NCBI GenBank assembly: GCA_030531085.1
Contig: JAUNOM010000007.1
Span: 1 to 64,000 of the forward strand
From: Prevotellaceae bacterium
Lineage (GTDB): Bacteria; Bacteroidota; Bacteroidia; Bacteroidales; Bacteroidaceae
DNA: 64,000 bases
Direction of reading: 5' to 3'
Positions 9,543 to 17,765 of the stretch are shown piece by piece. The notes beneath the pieces are model-generated. The model made no database searches and had not been told where the DNA came from. It saw only the letters and a list, made by a program, of their open reading frames with translations. A program made the translations under genes and the position numbers. How positions within the stretch are numbered: position 1 is the stretch's first letter; each line of letters begins with the position of its first letter.

Positions 9543-10481
9543 ATGAAGAAAATAAAACTATACGAGCCCGAGGACCAGATGCTGGAGCTGATACGCGACA
9601 ACTACAACGTGCTTCAGAGTCTCAGCGCCTTCGGAATAGGCATGGGTTTCGGCGCCAAGACCGTCAGGGAGGTGTGCGACACGCACAGCGTGGACACCTT
9701 CACCTTCCTCGCCGTTGTCAACCTCACCATCAACGGCTATCACTCGCAGAACGACATACACCACCTGAACGTGCAGACACTGCTCCGATACCTGCAGGCG
9801 TCGCACCGCTACTACATAGAGTTCCAGCTGCCCTTCCTGCGCAAGGAGCTGACCGAGGCACTGGCGGAGGATGACCGCATGAGCGAGCTGATCATTAGGC
9901 TGTTCGACGAGTACGCGCGCTTCATCACGCACCACATGAGGTACGAGGAGCAGACCCTTTTCCCGTATGTGGAGGATTTGCTGAAGGGCGGCCACAGGGA
10001 GAACTACAGCATCGAGACTTTCTCCAAGCACCACGACCAGACGGGCGAGAAACTGAAGGAGCTGAAGAGCATCATCATCAAGTACCTGCCCTCAGATCCC
10101 AAGCGCAGCAACCTGCTGACGGCAACGCTGTACGACATCTACAACCTGGAGGAGTGGATTGCGCTGCACGCCAACGTGGAGGAGGCAATCTTCATCCCGG
10201 CCATCAAGGAACTGGAGAAGACCAACCTGCCCGAGCAGACAATACCGGGACTCTCGTCGCTGATTAGCACGGCGGACAACGGTGAGACGCTGTCCGAACG
10301 CGAGAAGGACGTGGTGTTGGGCGTGGTGCAGGGCCTGACGAACAAGGAGATTGCGGACAAGCTGTTCATTGCGCCGAACACCGTCATAACACACCGCCGC
10401 AACATTGCGCGGAAGCTACAGATACACTCCATAGCGGGCCTGACGATATACGCCATAGCCAACAAGCTGGTGGAGTTGTAG
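9543..10481 (+). CDS. Hemerythrin/RIC-like di-iron domain fused to a LuxR-type HTH regulator
   Basis: The 312-residue protein combines two parts. Residues about 1-230 are helical and resemble RIC/YtfE/ScdA proteins: a degenerate ScdA-N-like start without its paired cysteines, then a hemerythrin-like set of ligands. These are SHRYY, HHMRYEEQTLFPY (H-x3-E), KHHDQ and HANVEEAIFIPAI (H-x3-E). Residues about 245-312 are a LuxR/GerE helix-turn-helix (LSEREKDVVLGVVQGLTNKEIADKL, then NTVITHRRNI). The logical role is a transcription factor that senses oxygen, nitric oxide or iron state through a di-iron centre; this is inferred from the domains. The start is fixed by the upstream promoter. Targets are unknown. 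Confidence 0.82.
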   Translation: MKKIKLYEPEDQMLELIRDNYNVLQSLSAFGIGMGFGAKTVREVCDTHSVDTFTFLAVVNLTINGYHSQNDIHHLNVQTLLRYLQASHRYYIEFQLPFLRKELTEALAEDDRMSELIIRLFDEYARFITHHMRYEEQTLFPYVEDLLKGGHRENYSIETFSKHHDQTGEKLKELKSIIIKYLPSDPKRSNLLTATLYDIYNLEEWIALHANVEEAIFIPAIKELEKTNLPEQTIPGLSSLISTADNGETLSEREKDVVLGVVQGLTNKEIADKLFIAPNTVITHRRNIARKLQIHSIAGLTIYAIANKLVEL

Positions 10482-10486
10482 GGGGA

Positions 10487-10553
10487 GTTATGAATTATGA
10501 GTTGTGAGTGATGAATTATTAGTGATGAGTTATGAGAGATGAGGGATAAATTT
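10487..10553. repeat. Degenerate short direct repeats
   Basis: Immediately after the regulator gene lie several imperfect copies of a roughly 8-base unit of the form GAGTTATG/GAATTATG/GTGATGAG. This is simple repeat sequence of the kind often found between Bacteroidota genes. No coding function is proposed. Confidence 0.6.
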
Positions 10554-10608
10554 TTAGTTTCGAGATAACGCAGAAGCCCTTTTCTTTTGCCAACAGGCTT
10601 CAATATAG

Positions 10609-10639
10609 CAAGAACCCACTGAATATCAGTGGGTTCTTG
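10609..10639. terminator. 13-bp hairpin between convergent operons
   Basis: CAAGAACCCACTG and its exact complement flank a 5-base AATAT loop, followed by GCGTTTTA. It lies between the plus-strand regulator and the minus-strand efflux operon and can terminate either. Confidence 0.75.
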
Positions 10640-10712
10640 GCGTTTTATGGCGTTCTTGCGCCACCTGTATACGGCATATTTTTCCGCCATGGCCGTGACT
10701 GGGAAAAAATCT

Positions 10713-10796
10713 ACGTTAGATTTTTTTCTGCGGACGTTAGATTTATTCCTGCGGATGATAGATTTTTTCCTGCGGAGCATAGATTTTTTGCCGTGC
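10713..10796. repeat. Four tandem 21-bp repeats
   Basis: Four back-to-back units at 10713-10733, 10734-10754, 10755-10775 and 10776-10796 share the core TAGATTTTTT followed by CTGCGG. The period is exactly 21 bases; the last unit is the most diverged. The 10482-10838 gap otherwise contains only the short repeats and the hairpin listed separately. Read on the minus strand the array would give a heptad RRKKS-type peptide, but no credible gene surrounds it. Confidence 0.85.
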
Positions 10797-10838
10797 ACGT
10801 TCCACAGGAGGCCATAGCGCATTCCTGACAGGCTGGCA

Positions 10839-11927
10839 TCAGCTGTTCTTACGGTAGCTGACGACAGCGAGGAGGTTCACCGTCACGGCTATAACGGTCA
10901 GTGCCACAACCTGATGCGCCACGCTGGCAAAGTCTCCGCCGCGCACAAAGACCGTGCGCACCGCGTCGATGAAATAGTGCATGGGGTTGACATACGTGGT
11001 GGCGTAGGCCCACCAGGGCATGGAGCGCACAGGAGTGAACAGTCCGCTGAGCAGCAGCATACACACCACAATGAACCACATCATGAAGACCGCCTGCTGC
11101 ATGGTAGAATTGCAGTTGGATACCAGAAGGCCGATGCCGCTGAACACAAAGGCGAAGAGCATGGCGAGCAGATAGACCAGAGGCAGACTCCCAGCGCAGG
11201 TGATGCCGTAGACCAGCCACGCAAGCAGGAAGCAGAGCGTCATGACGACCATCGCCACGAGCCAATACGGGATTAGCTTTGCAAGGATGAACGCCCATTT
11301 GCTCACGGGCGTAACGTTCATGGCGGCCGCCGTGCCCTTCTCCTTCTCGCCCACGATGTTGAGCGCCGGCAGGAAACCGCACATCAGCATGACGAGTATC
11401 GCCATCAGCGACGGTATCATGAACAGCTTGTAGTTCAGACTTTTGTTGTACAGGTTCAGGACCGAGAGGGCCTCCGCCCCGTCCGCAGCGCCGCCTCCTG
11501 CGGCATTCTGCGTCACGATGCTGCCCATATACTGCGCGCCAATCTGCCCCGCGGAGCCGTTCACCGCGTTGGCGGCGACCAGCACCTGCGCGGCGCAGCC
11601 GCTCACGAGGTCGCGCTCATAGTGCGGAGGTATCTCCAGTATGATGTCGGCATCCATGCGCTCCACATCGTCCATGGCCTCCGCGTAGCCCGGCTTCAGA
11701 CCGCCGAAGATGAAATAGCGTGAGGCGGCTATGCGCTGCACAAGCCTTGTGGAGGACGCGGAACGGTCATGGTCCACCACGTCCACAACCACGTTCCTGA
11801 CCTCCATGCTCATGACCCAGGGCATGACGCACATTATCACGATAGGGAACATCACGATGAGCCGCGGCAGGAAGGCATTGCGGCGCAGCTGCAGGAACTC
11901 TTTCTGTAACAGATACTTCAGTGTCAT
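10839..11927 (-). CDS. ABC-2 family permease (YbhR/YbhS-like), second of two
   Basis: Inner-membrane subunit of an ABC exporter, 362 residues. It has the ABC-2 layout: one N-terminal membrane segment (about residues 20-40), a large extracytoplasmic domain of about 150 residues, then five to six membrane segments. The cytoplasmic motif NIVGEKEKGTAAAMNVTPV is the usual ABC-2 coupling element. It is the last gene of the operon and overlaps the preceding permease by four bases (ATGA), so translation is coupled. Together the two permeases probably form a heterodimer powered by the tandem ATPase encoded upstream. Confidence 0.88.
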   Translation of the reverse strand: MTLKYLLQKEFLQLRRNAFLPRLIVMFPIVIMCVMPWVMSMEVRNVVVDVVDHDRSASSTRLVQRIAASRYFIFGGLKPGYAEAMDDVERMDADIILEIPPHYERDLVSGCAAQVLVAANAVNGSAGQIGAQYMGSIVTQNAAGGGAADGAEALSVLNLYNKSLNYKLFMIPSLMAILVMLMCGFLPALNIVGEKEKGTAAAMNVTPVSKWAFILAKLIPYWLVAMVVMTLCFLLAWLVYGITCAGSLPLVYLLAMLFAFVFSGIGLLVSNCNSTMQQAVFMMWFIVVCMLLLSGLFTPVRSMPWWAYATTYVNPMHYFIDAVRTVFVRGGDFASVAHQVVALTVIAVTVNLLAVVSYRKNS

Positions 11928-12970
11928 AAGCGTTTATTGAATTTTATCAGTGCGGAAGACAGCAGGACCACCGCCATGCCCATCAGCGTCATTACCTCGG
12001 GCATGGCCTTGTCCATCCCTGTGCCCATTATCATCAGCTTGCGCATGGCCTGGATGTAGTATCGCGGCGGCATGATGGCAGTGAGCCACTGCAGCGGCCG
12101 GGGCATGCTGTCTATCGGAAACATCATGCCGCTGAGCAGCACGCAGGGCATGATGAGCATCATGGCCGACACAAGAAGGGCCACCAGCTGCGTGCGCGCC
12201 ACCGTGCTGATGAGGACGCCGAGGGAGAGGGCCACAAGGATGTACAGACCCGACACCGCCACGATGCTCCAGACGCTGCCGGCAAGCGGAACCTCCAGAA
12301 CGTACTTTGAGACAAGCAGGATGCTGGCGAGGATGACGAAGGCAAGCACCAGATACGGCACCACTTTGGCGGCTATCACCATCAGCGGACGCACGGGGCT
12401 GACGAGAAGCAGCTCCATGGTGCCGCGCTCACGCTCGCGCACAATGCTGATGGACGTCATCATGGCGCATATCAGCATAAGCAGCATACCCATGATGCCC
12501 GGCACGAAGTTATAGCTGCTGCGCATCTGCGGATTGAAGAGAAGACGCTGTGCGAACGGTGCCGTCCGGGCGTCGTCGCCGCGCAAGGTCATCATGGCGT
12601 AGCTGCTGTACAGCTGCCCCATGTTCGGGTCTGTGGCGTCGGTGATAATCTGCACCGCATGGCCGCGCGTCATCACCACGGCAATGTCAGCCTTCTGCAT
12701 ACGCAGCAGGCGCTCGCCCTCGGCCGGCGTGGAGACGCAGTACCTCACATCGAAATACTCGCTGGCCGCAAGGCGCTCCACCATCCTCTGGGTCTCATGG
12801 TCGGTGAATGCCGTGACGACGGCCGTGCGGACATTCCTCACATCGGTGCTGATGGCAAAGCCGAACAGCAGCATCATCACCACGGGCATGCCGAACATAA
12901 TCAGCATGGTGCGTCTGTCGCGCACGATGTGCCATGTCTCCTTTTGTACAAAATACAGAAACTGTTTCAT
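11924..12970 (-). CDS. ABC-2 family permease (YbhS/YbhR-like), first of two
   Basis: Paralogue of the following permease, 348 residues with the same layout: N-terminal membrane segment, large extracytoplasmic domain, and C-terminal membrane bundle. The coupling motif here reads SIVRERERGTMELLLVSPVRP. It starts 7 bases after the stop of the ATPase gene and overlaps the next permease by four bases. Order and spacing mark a single transcript with the TolC, HlyD and ATPase genes. Substrates are unknown; related YbhGFSR systems export drugs or cations. Confidence 0.88.
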   Translation of the reverse strand: MKQFLYFVQKETWHIVRDRRTMLIMFGMPVVMMLLFGFAISTDVRNVRTAVVTAFTDHETQRMVERLAASEYFDVRYCVSTPAEGERLLRMQKADIAVVMTRGHAVQIITDATDPNMGQLYSSYAMMTLRGDDARTAPFAQRLLFNPQMRSSYNFVPGIMGMLLMLICAMMTSISIVRERERGTMELLLVSPVRPLMVIAAKVVPYLVLAFVILASILLVSKYVLEVPLAGSVWSIVAVSGLYILVALSLGVLISTVARTQLVALLVSAMMLIMPCVLLSGMMFPIDSMPRPLQWLTAIMPPRYYIQAMRKLMIMGTGMDKAMPEVMTLMGMAVVLLSSALIKFNKRL

Positions 12971-12977
12971 AGTTTTT

Positions 12978-14441
12978 TCAGGTTCTTTTAGAGCGGCGCG
13001 CCAGAAATGTGAACACGTGGTCCATATCAGGCAGGCCGTATGTATGTTTCAATTCCGCCGGTGTGCCCATGGCCTCTATCCTGCCGTCCACCATGATGGA
13101 GATGCGGTCGCAGTACTCGGCCTCGTCCATGTAATGCGTGGTGACAAAGACCGTGATGCCCTCGGCCGCGGCCTCGTATATCAGCTTCCAGAACTGCCGG
13201 CGCGTGGCGGGATCCACACCTCCCGTAGGCTCGTCAAGGAACACCACCTCGGGACGGTGCAGTATGCTGACGGTGAAGGCCAGCTTCTGCTTCCATCCCA
13301 AAGGCAGGCCGCCCACAATATCATTGCCGTGACTGGCGAAGTCAAGGCGCGCGAGGGCCTGTGCGCCCCTGTTCCGTATTTCGCTGTCGGACATTCCGTA
13401 TATTCCTCCGAAGAGGCGTATGTTCTCAAGCACCGTCAGGTCCTCGTAAAGCGCGAACTTCTGACTCATGTAGCCGATGTGGCGCTTTACCTGCTCGTGC
13501 TGCGTGGCGACGTCGAAGCCCGCCACCACTGCGCGGCCGGCAGTGGGCTGGCTCAGCCCCGTCAGTATGCTCATGGCCGTGGTCTTGCCCGCGCCGTTAG
13601 CACCGAGAAAGCCGAATATCTCGCCGCAGCGCACAGTGAACGATATGCCGTCCACGGCACGGAAGGTGCCGAAGGCCTTGACAAGGTCCTTGACATCTAT
13701 GACGGGGGCGCTGTCGGATGCAGCGGACACCATGTCTCCATCTCTGGGAATGCCGCCGGGATTGAAAATGTCGCGGAAAGTGCGCAGTATGTCGTCCGGC
13801 GTGCCGATGCCGCGCACCTCGCCCTCGGACAGGAAGACCACCCTGTCACAGCACCGCACCTCGTCAATGTACGGCGTGGAGGCCACGATGGTAAGGCCGC
13901 GGCGCTTCAGCTCCGCAAGCATCTCCCACAGCTCCTTGCGGCTCACGGGGTCCACACCCGTCGTGGGCTCGTCAAGAAAAAGGATGCGCGGCTGGTGCAC
14001 CAGGGCGCACGACAGGGCCAGCTTCTGCTTCATGCCGCCGGAGAGCGCGCCGGCCCTGCGCTTGCGGAACGGTTCTATCTGGCTGTAGATGGCCTGTATG
14101 GTGGGATAGCCCTCACGCACCGTCGTGCCGAAAAGGGTTGCGAAGAAATGCAGGTTCTCCTCCACGCTAAGGTCCTGATACAGGGAGAAGCGGCCGGGCA
14201 TATAGCCCACATTGCTGCGTATGTGCCTCATGCCGCGGACCACGTCATGACCGTCGACGGCCGCACTGCCGCTGTCGGCAAGCAGCAGAGTGGTGAGGAT
14301 GCGGAAGAGCGTGGTCTTGCCGGCGCCATCGGGACCGATGATGCCGAAGATCTCGCCCTGCTCCACGGAGAATGTCACATTGCGCAGGGCCTGCACACCG
14401 CCGTAGCGCTTGGATATGCCGTTTACCTCTATCGCCTTCAT
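12978..14441 (-). CDS. Tandem ABC ATPase (YbhF-like), two nucleotide-binding domains
   Basis: About 487 residues containing two complete ATPase domains in one chain. Domain 1 has Walker A GPDGAGKTTLF, signature LSGGMKQKLAL and Walker B ILFLDEPTTGVDP. Domain 2 has Walker A GANGAGKTTAMS, a degenerate signature VGGLPLGWKQKLAF and Walker B VVFLDEPTGGVDP. The same asymmetry occurs in YbhF, so it is probably functional. An upstream ATG at 14471 would overlap the HlyD gene by 20 bases. The ATG at 14441 begins the recognisable domain (MKAIEVNGISKRYGG) and lies 10 bases after the HlyD stop, so it is preferred. Confidence 0.9.
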   Translation of the reverse strand: MKAIEVNGISKRYGGVQALRNVTFSVEQGEIFGIIGPDGAGKTTLFRILTTLLLADSGSAAVDGHDVVRGMRHIRSNVGYMPGRFSLYQDLSVEENLHFFATLFGTTVREGYPTIQAIYSQIEPFRKRRAGALSGGMKQKLALSCALVHQPRILFLDEPTTGVDPVSRKELWEMLAELKRRGLTIVASTPYIDEVRCCDRVVFLSEGEVRGIGTPDDILRTFRDIFNPGGIPRDGDMVSAASDSAPVIDVKDLVKAFGTFRAVDGISFTVRCGEIFGFLGANGAGKTTAMSILTGLSQPTAGRAVVAGFDVATQHEQVKRHIGYMSQKFALYEDLTVLENIRLFGGIYGMSDSEIRNRGAQALARLDFASHGNDIVGGLPLGWKQKLAFTVSILHRPEVVFLDEPTGGVDPATRRQFWKLIYEAAAEGITVFVTTHYMDEAEYCDRISIMVDGRIEAMGTPAELKHTYGLPDMDHVFTFLARRSKRT

Positions 14442-14451
14442 GCCACACCTA

Positions 14452-15351
14452 TTATAATATGACCTCTCCATACATTCCTATCTTGACGTAGCCGTCATTC
14501 CTGACCTCAATCTTCACGGCATAGACAAGGTCCGCGCGCTCGTCGTCCGTGAGGATGGTCTTGGGAGTGAACTCCGCCTTGGAGGCTATCCACGTGACCC
14601 GTCCGGCGTACTCCCTGCGCTGTCCGTCGCCATAGTCGGCAAAGACTCTCGCCTTCTGGCCTATCCTCACGTCCTTCAGCTGACGTGAGGTGACATACGC
14701 ACGAAGGTACATCCTGCCCGTATCGGCTATCTTGAACAGCGGCTTGCCTGTAATGGCAAACTCGCCGGCCTCAGCGTACTTCTCGAGTATGGTGCCCGTG
14801 ATTGGAGAGACGACGTGGCACTTGCGCAACATATCCGCCACCGACATACGCTCGATGTCGGCCGTTGACATCTGCGCGTTGAGACTGTTGGTGGAGTTGT
14901 TGAGCTGTGAGAGCTGCGCGGACAGCTGACGCTCCAGCACCCTGACCTGACTCTGCGCGTCATCCGCCGTCTTGCGGTTGGCCGCCCCGTCCGCCACCAA
15001 CTTCCTGAACCTGTCATAGTCCTGCCGGGCCTTGGCCAGCTGCTCACGGGTGGCGGCTATCTGCTTCTCCGTCTCCGGCCTCTGCGATGCGTACACCAGC
15101 TTGGCCGCACCGATGCGGCGCGCGTTGAGGTAGAGCTGCACCGTGTCGATAAGGGCCACCTGCTCTCCTGCCCTCACCACATCGCCCTCGACAGGCGAAA
15201 AGCTCATGATGCGTCCGTTCTGCTCCGCGGACACCGTTATCTCCGTTGACTCGAACACTCCTGTGGCGTCAAACTCATGGCCGCCGTCTCCGCACGACGA
15301 CATCATGACCGCCATGGCAAGGAGGCTGTAAACTTTACGTTTCATACTCAT
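14452..15351 (-). CDS. HlyD-family periplasmic adaptor (membrane fusion) lipoprotein
   Basis: Adaptor of 299 residues that links the inner-membrane ABC exporter to the TolC channel. The signal ends in a lipobox (VMMSSC), so it is probably lipid-anchored. A split biotinyl-lipoyl domain (GRIMSFSPVEGDVVRAGEQVALID and VVSPITGTILEKYAEAGEFA) flanks a coiled-coil hairpin of about 90 residues rich in Ala, Gln and Leu. A beta-barrel region follows (RIGQKARVFADYGDG). It is the second gene of the efflux operon, 9 bases after tolC. Confidence 0.9.
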   Translation of the reverse strand: MSMKRKVYSLLAMAVMMSSCGDGGHEFDATGVFESTEITVSAEQNGRIMSFSPVEGDVVRAGEQVALIDTVQLYLNARRIGAAKLVYASQRPETEKQIAATREQLAKARQDYDRFRKLVADGAANRKTADDAQSQVRVLERQLSAQLSQLNNSTNSLNAQMSTADIERMSVADMLRKCHVVSPITGTILEKYAEAGEFAITGKPLFKIADTGRMYLRAYVTSRQLKDVRIGQKARVFADYGDGQRREYAGRVTWIASKAEFTPKTILTDDERADLVYAVKIEVRNDGYVKIGMYGEVIL

Positions 15352-15360
15352 CTTTATTTG

Positions 15361-16596
15361 TCAGTTGTTGTTTATATTCTTCTTTCTGTATATTTCCTGA
15401 AGCAGCAGAATCTCGTGCAGCGCCTTCTGCTGTCTCGCCATACTGACCGCGTTTGTCTGGCGCAGAAGTTCGTTGACGCTCTCCGTCCCCTGCTCCACCT
15501 TGCGTTCTGTGGCCTTGCGCAGTGCGGCTCTCAATGTCACAATCTCATCATCCATACTCAGCTGCCTGCGCATTGAGGCTATGGCCCCGGAACTCTCCTG
15601 ATTCTGTATGCGGTTGTTGTACATGAAGACCTCTCTCTGGCTGTCGTTCATGGCACGCTGCGCCTCCAGCCTCCTCAAGTCATTCTTCCTTGTGTAAAGC
15701 GCCCCGATATTCCACTTCATGGACAGGCCGCCCATCACCATGCCGCTCCTCATCATCTCTGTAACGTCTGTATGCGCCATCCCCATGCCGAACAGACTCA
15801 CCACAGGGCGCAGACGGGTGTCGAGATGCCTGCGCTGAGCATCCAGCAAGGCATTCTGGGATGCGTAGAAAGCAAGCTCGGGCCTGTTAACGGCAGCATC
15901 CGCGACATTCTCAACGTCAGGCATGGCGGGCTTTTGCAGCGGCAGCGACACCTTACGCCCCACAAGACGCTCCAGAACACGGAGGTACGTGTCGCGCTGC
16001 GTTTCCAAAACAGTCCGCTGCTGCTCTGTCTTCACAATCTCCACCCTCACCGCATCGAGATCGCTTTGGTTTGCCACTCCGCCACGCATCATGCTACGTA
16101 TCATATCGGCATGGAGCCCAAGGTCGTCGTGCAGCAGCTTGTTCTGGCCGAGCTGTTCCTCAAGGGCCAGCAGTCCGAAGAACACAGACTCAACCCTCTC
16201 ATTGACAGCATACATCGTGACATCGTTCTGCGTGACATCCACATTCGCCTGCGCATTAACCAATCCTCGCCGGGCCGCGCTCTGACCTCCATCATACACG
16301 CTCTGGCTGATGGAAAGCGAGGCGCCGGCCATCCAGTTCTCCATGTCAACGGGCACACCGGCCGCAACCACATCGCTGAAGGCCGCCGCTCCGGCCGTAA
16401 CGCTCACTTGCGGCAGCCATGCCTTGAGCGCATTACTGACATCATAGCCGCGCGTCTGCTCTATGAGATTATACCGCTTCACGGCAGGATAATTGTCGTG
16501 AGCGAGACTCCGGCATTCTGCAAGGCTCAGCCCCTGCGCCGCACATGGAAAGGCCATGGCGGGGGCAAACAACATCGTTATAAACAGTCTCTTCAT
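15361..16596 (-). CDS. TolC-family outer-membrane efflux protein
   Basis: First gene of the efflux operon, 411 residues. It has a signal peptide (ends PCAAQG), then the duplicated TolC pattern of long amphipathic helices and short strands (LSLAECRSLAHDNYPAVKR near the start, and SISQSVYDGGQSAARRG in the first repeat). It should form the outer-membrane tunnel through which the ABC exporter releases substrate. It is divergent from the AraC-type regulator. Confidence 0.9.
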   Translation of the reverse strand: MKRLFITMLFAPAMAFPCAAQGLSLAECRSLAHDNYPAVKRYNLIEQTRGYDVSNALKAWLPQVSVTAGAAAFSDVVAAGVPVDMENWMAGASLSISQSVYDGGQSAARRGLVNAQANVDVTQNDVTMYAVNERVESVFFGLLALEEQLGQNKLLHDDLGLHADMIRSMMRGGVANQSDLDAVRVEIVKTEQQRTVLETQRDTYLRVLERLVGRKVSLPLQKPAMPDVENVADAAVNRPELAFYASQNALLDAQRRHLDTRLRPVVSLFGMGMAHTDVTEMMRSGMVMGGLSMKWNIGALYTRKNDLRRLEAQRAMNDSQREVFMYNNRIQNQESSGAIASMRRQLSMDDEIVTLRAALRKATERKVEQGTESVNELLRQTNAVSMARQQKALHEILLLQEIYRKKNINNN

Positions 16597-16619
16597 AATC
16601 TTAATGTTTTTACGTGCTG

Positions 16620-16627
16620 CAAAATTA
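16620..16627 (-). promoter_or_regulatory. -7 box of the efflux operon promoter
   Basis: On the minus strand TAATTTTG fits TAnnTTTG and lies 24 bases before the tolC start. The position 20 bases upstream holds ATG rather than TTG, so the -33 element is weak, which suits a promoter helped by an activator such as the divergent AraC protein. Confidence 0.6.
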
Positions 16628-16724
16628 CGTTAAAAATATAATACCGGCATTATCCTTTCATGCCTTTTTATGTCCTTTTTCTTATATTTTAAATAAAACA
16701 TTACCCCAAAAGCGACATTTTCAT

Positions 16725-16732
16725 TATCTTTG
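16725..16732 (+). promoter_or_regulatory. -7 box for the AraC regulator
   Basis: TATCTTTG fits TAnnTTTG and lies 34 bases before the ATG at 16766. No clear -33 element is visible. The two divergent boxes are about 100 bases apart, leaving room for a shared regulator site. Confidence 0.55.
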
Positions 16733-16765
16733 CATTAAATAACTGAAACATAATGAAAATTTTCT

Positions 16766-17674
16766 ATGAAAAGGCCAAGGATACTTTCAATAGATGAAAT
16801 AGTAAACTCACCATACAGCAAACAGATGGAATACCGGCAGGTGTACCATCACAACGGCTGTACTATTGTAAAGAACGCACAGGACTTTCTGTACAAGTTC
16901 ATGCACCCCAGCACACCATATCTGATAACAGACTACAGGATGGGAATAATAAAACGGGGCTCAATGCACGCGATAATCAATCTGCAGGAATACACTGTCA
17001 AAGCCGGCATGGCTGTATTCATCACTCCGGGCACAATAGCAGAGCCACAAGAGATGAGCAAGGACCTTGAGCTGATAGGAATGGGACTTTCTGAAGAGAG
17101 ATTTCACAGCATTCACAGTGACAGCGGCATACCGTTCTTATTCAACGGACAGATGAAGAGTGGAGGCGTACAGCTCACCACGGAGCAGATGTCACTGGCT
17201 CTGCATCTACACTCCACATTATTCCACACCGCCTGCACACATGATATGGCACAGGAAGTGATAGACGCCGTGGTTCTCTCCATTACGCGCCTGTTCAGCC
17301 ACATATTCACAATGTCTGCCAATGCGACCGCAAAGAGAACAGCGGACATCAGTGTATTCAACCGTTTCCTCCATCTTGTCGATATGCACAGCAGGGAGCA
17401 GCGCCGCCTTGCCTTCTATGCAGACAGGATGTGCATCACAGAGAGCTATCTAACCACAGTGATAAAACAGTCAAGCGGCGTAACCGCAAAGGAATGGATA
17501 GACAAAGCAGTGATAACAATGGCTAAAGTGGCACTGCGCCACAGCGACAGACAGATAACGCAGATATCAGATGATCTGCACTTTCCCACTGTCAGCTTCT
17601 TCTGCAAATTCTTCAAGCGCATAGAGGGCTGCACACCTATGGAATACAGAACGGCCGGGTACGACAACAGATGA
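16766..17674 (+). CDS. AraC-family transcriptional regulator
   Basis: The 302-residue protein has an N-terminal cupin-like sensor region (about 30-160; TVKAGMAVFITPGTIAEPQEM) and a C-terminal AraC/XylS DNA-binding domain with two helix-turn-helices. The first is ITESYLTTVIKQSSGVTAKEWI; the second ends in the signature FPTVSFFCKFFKRIEGCTPMEYR. It is divergent from the TolC-HlyD-ABC operon, and 169 bases separate the two starts, so it very likely controls that operon. The inducer is unknown. Confidence 0.9.
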   Translation: MKRPRILSIDEIVNSPYSKQMEYRQVYHHNGCTIVKNAQDFLYKFMHPSTPYLITDYRMGIIKRGSMHAIINLQEYTVKAGMAVFITPGTIAEPQEMSKDLELIGMGLSEERFHSIHSDSGIPFLFNGQMKSGGVQLTTEQMSLALHLHSTLFHTACTHDMAQEVIDAVVLSITRLFSHIFTMSANATAKRTADISVFNRFLHLVDMHSREQRRLAFYADRMCITESYLTTVIKQSSGVTAKEWIDKAVITMAKVALRHSDRQITQISDDLHFPTVSFFCKFFKRIEGCTPMEYRTAGYDNR

Positions 17675-17702
17675 CAGTCCCATATCATTCAGGTTATAAA
17701 AA

Positions 17703-17742
17703 CAGCCAACCTACAGTTATCATATAACCTGTAAATTGGCTG
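17703..17742. terminator. Hairpin between araC-type gene and guaA
   Basis: CAGCCAA and TTGGCTG form the outer stem, a 2x2 internal loop follows, then TACAG-TTAT pairs with ATAA-(bulged C)-CTGTA around a CAT loop. T-rich sequence lies on the plus-strand side. It separates convergent genes and probably works both ways. Confidence 0.8.
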
Positions 17743-17765
17743 CCTATTATTATAATAAAAAGATG

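Noticed and set aside
10139..10822. 227-codon minus-strand frame over the repeats and the regulator's 3' end
   Set aside because: Its N-terminus is the 21-bp tandem repeat and simple repeats, and its C-terminus is antisense to the LuxR-type gene. No promoter or domain.
12621..14462. 613-codon open frame antisense to the permease and ABC ATPase genes
   Set aside because: The opposite strand encodes proteins with complete ABC motifs. The antisense frame is a by-product of high GC codon bias and shows no domain.
17689..17742. Possible RNA pseudoknot after the AraC gene (AGGTTAT/ATAACCT interleaved with CAGCCAA/TTGGCTG)
   Set aside because: The same bases form a simpler, longer hairpin between two convergent genes, which a terminator explains.
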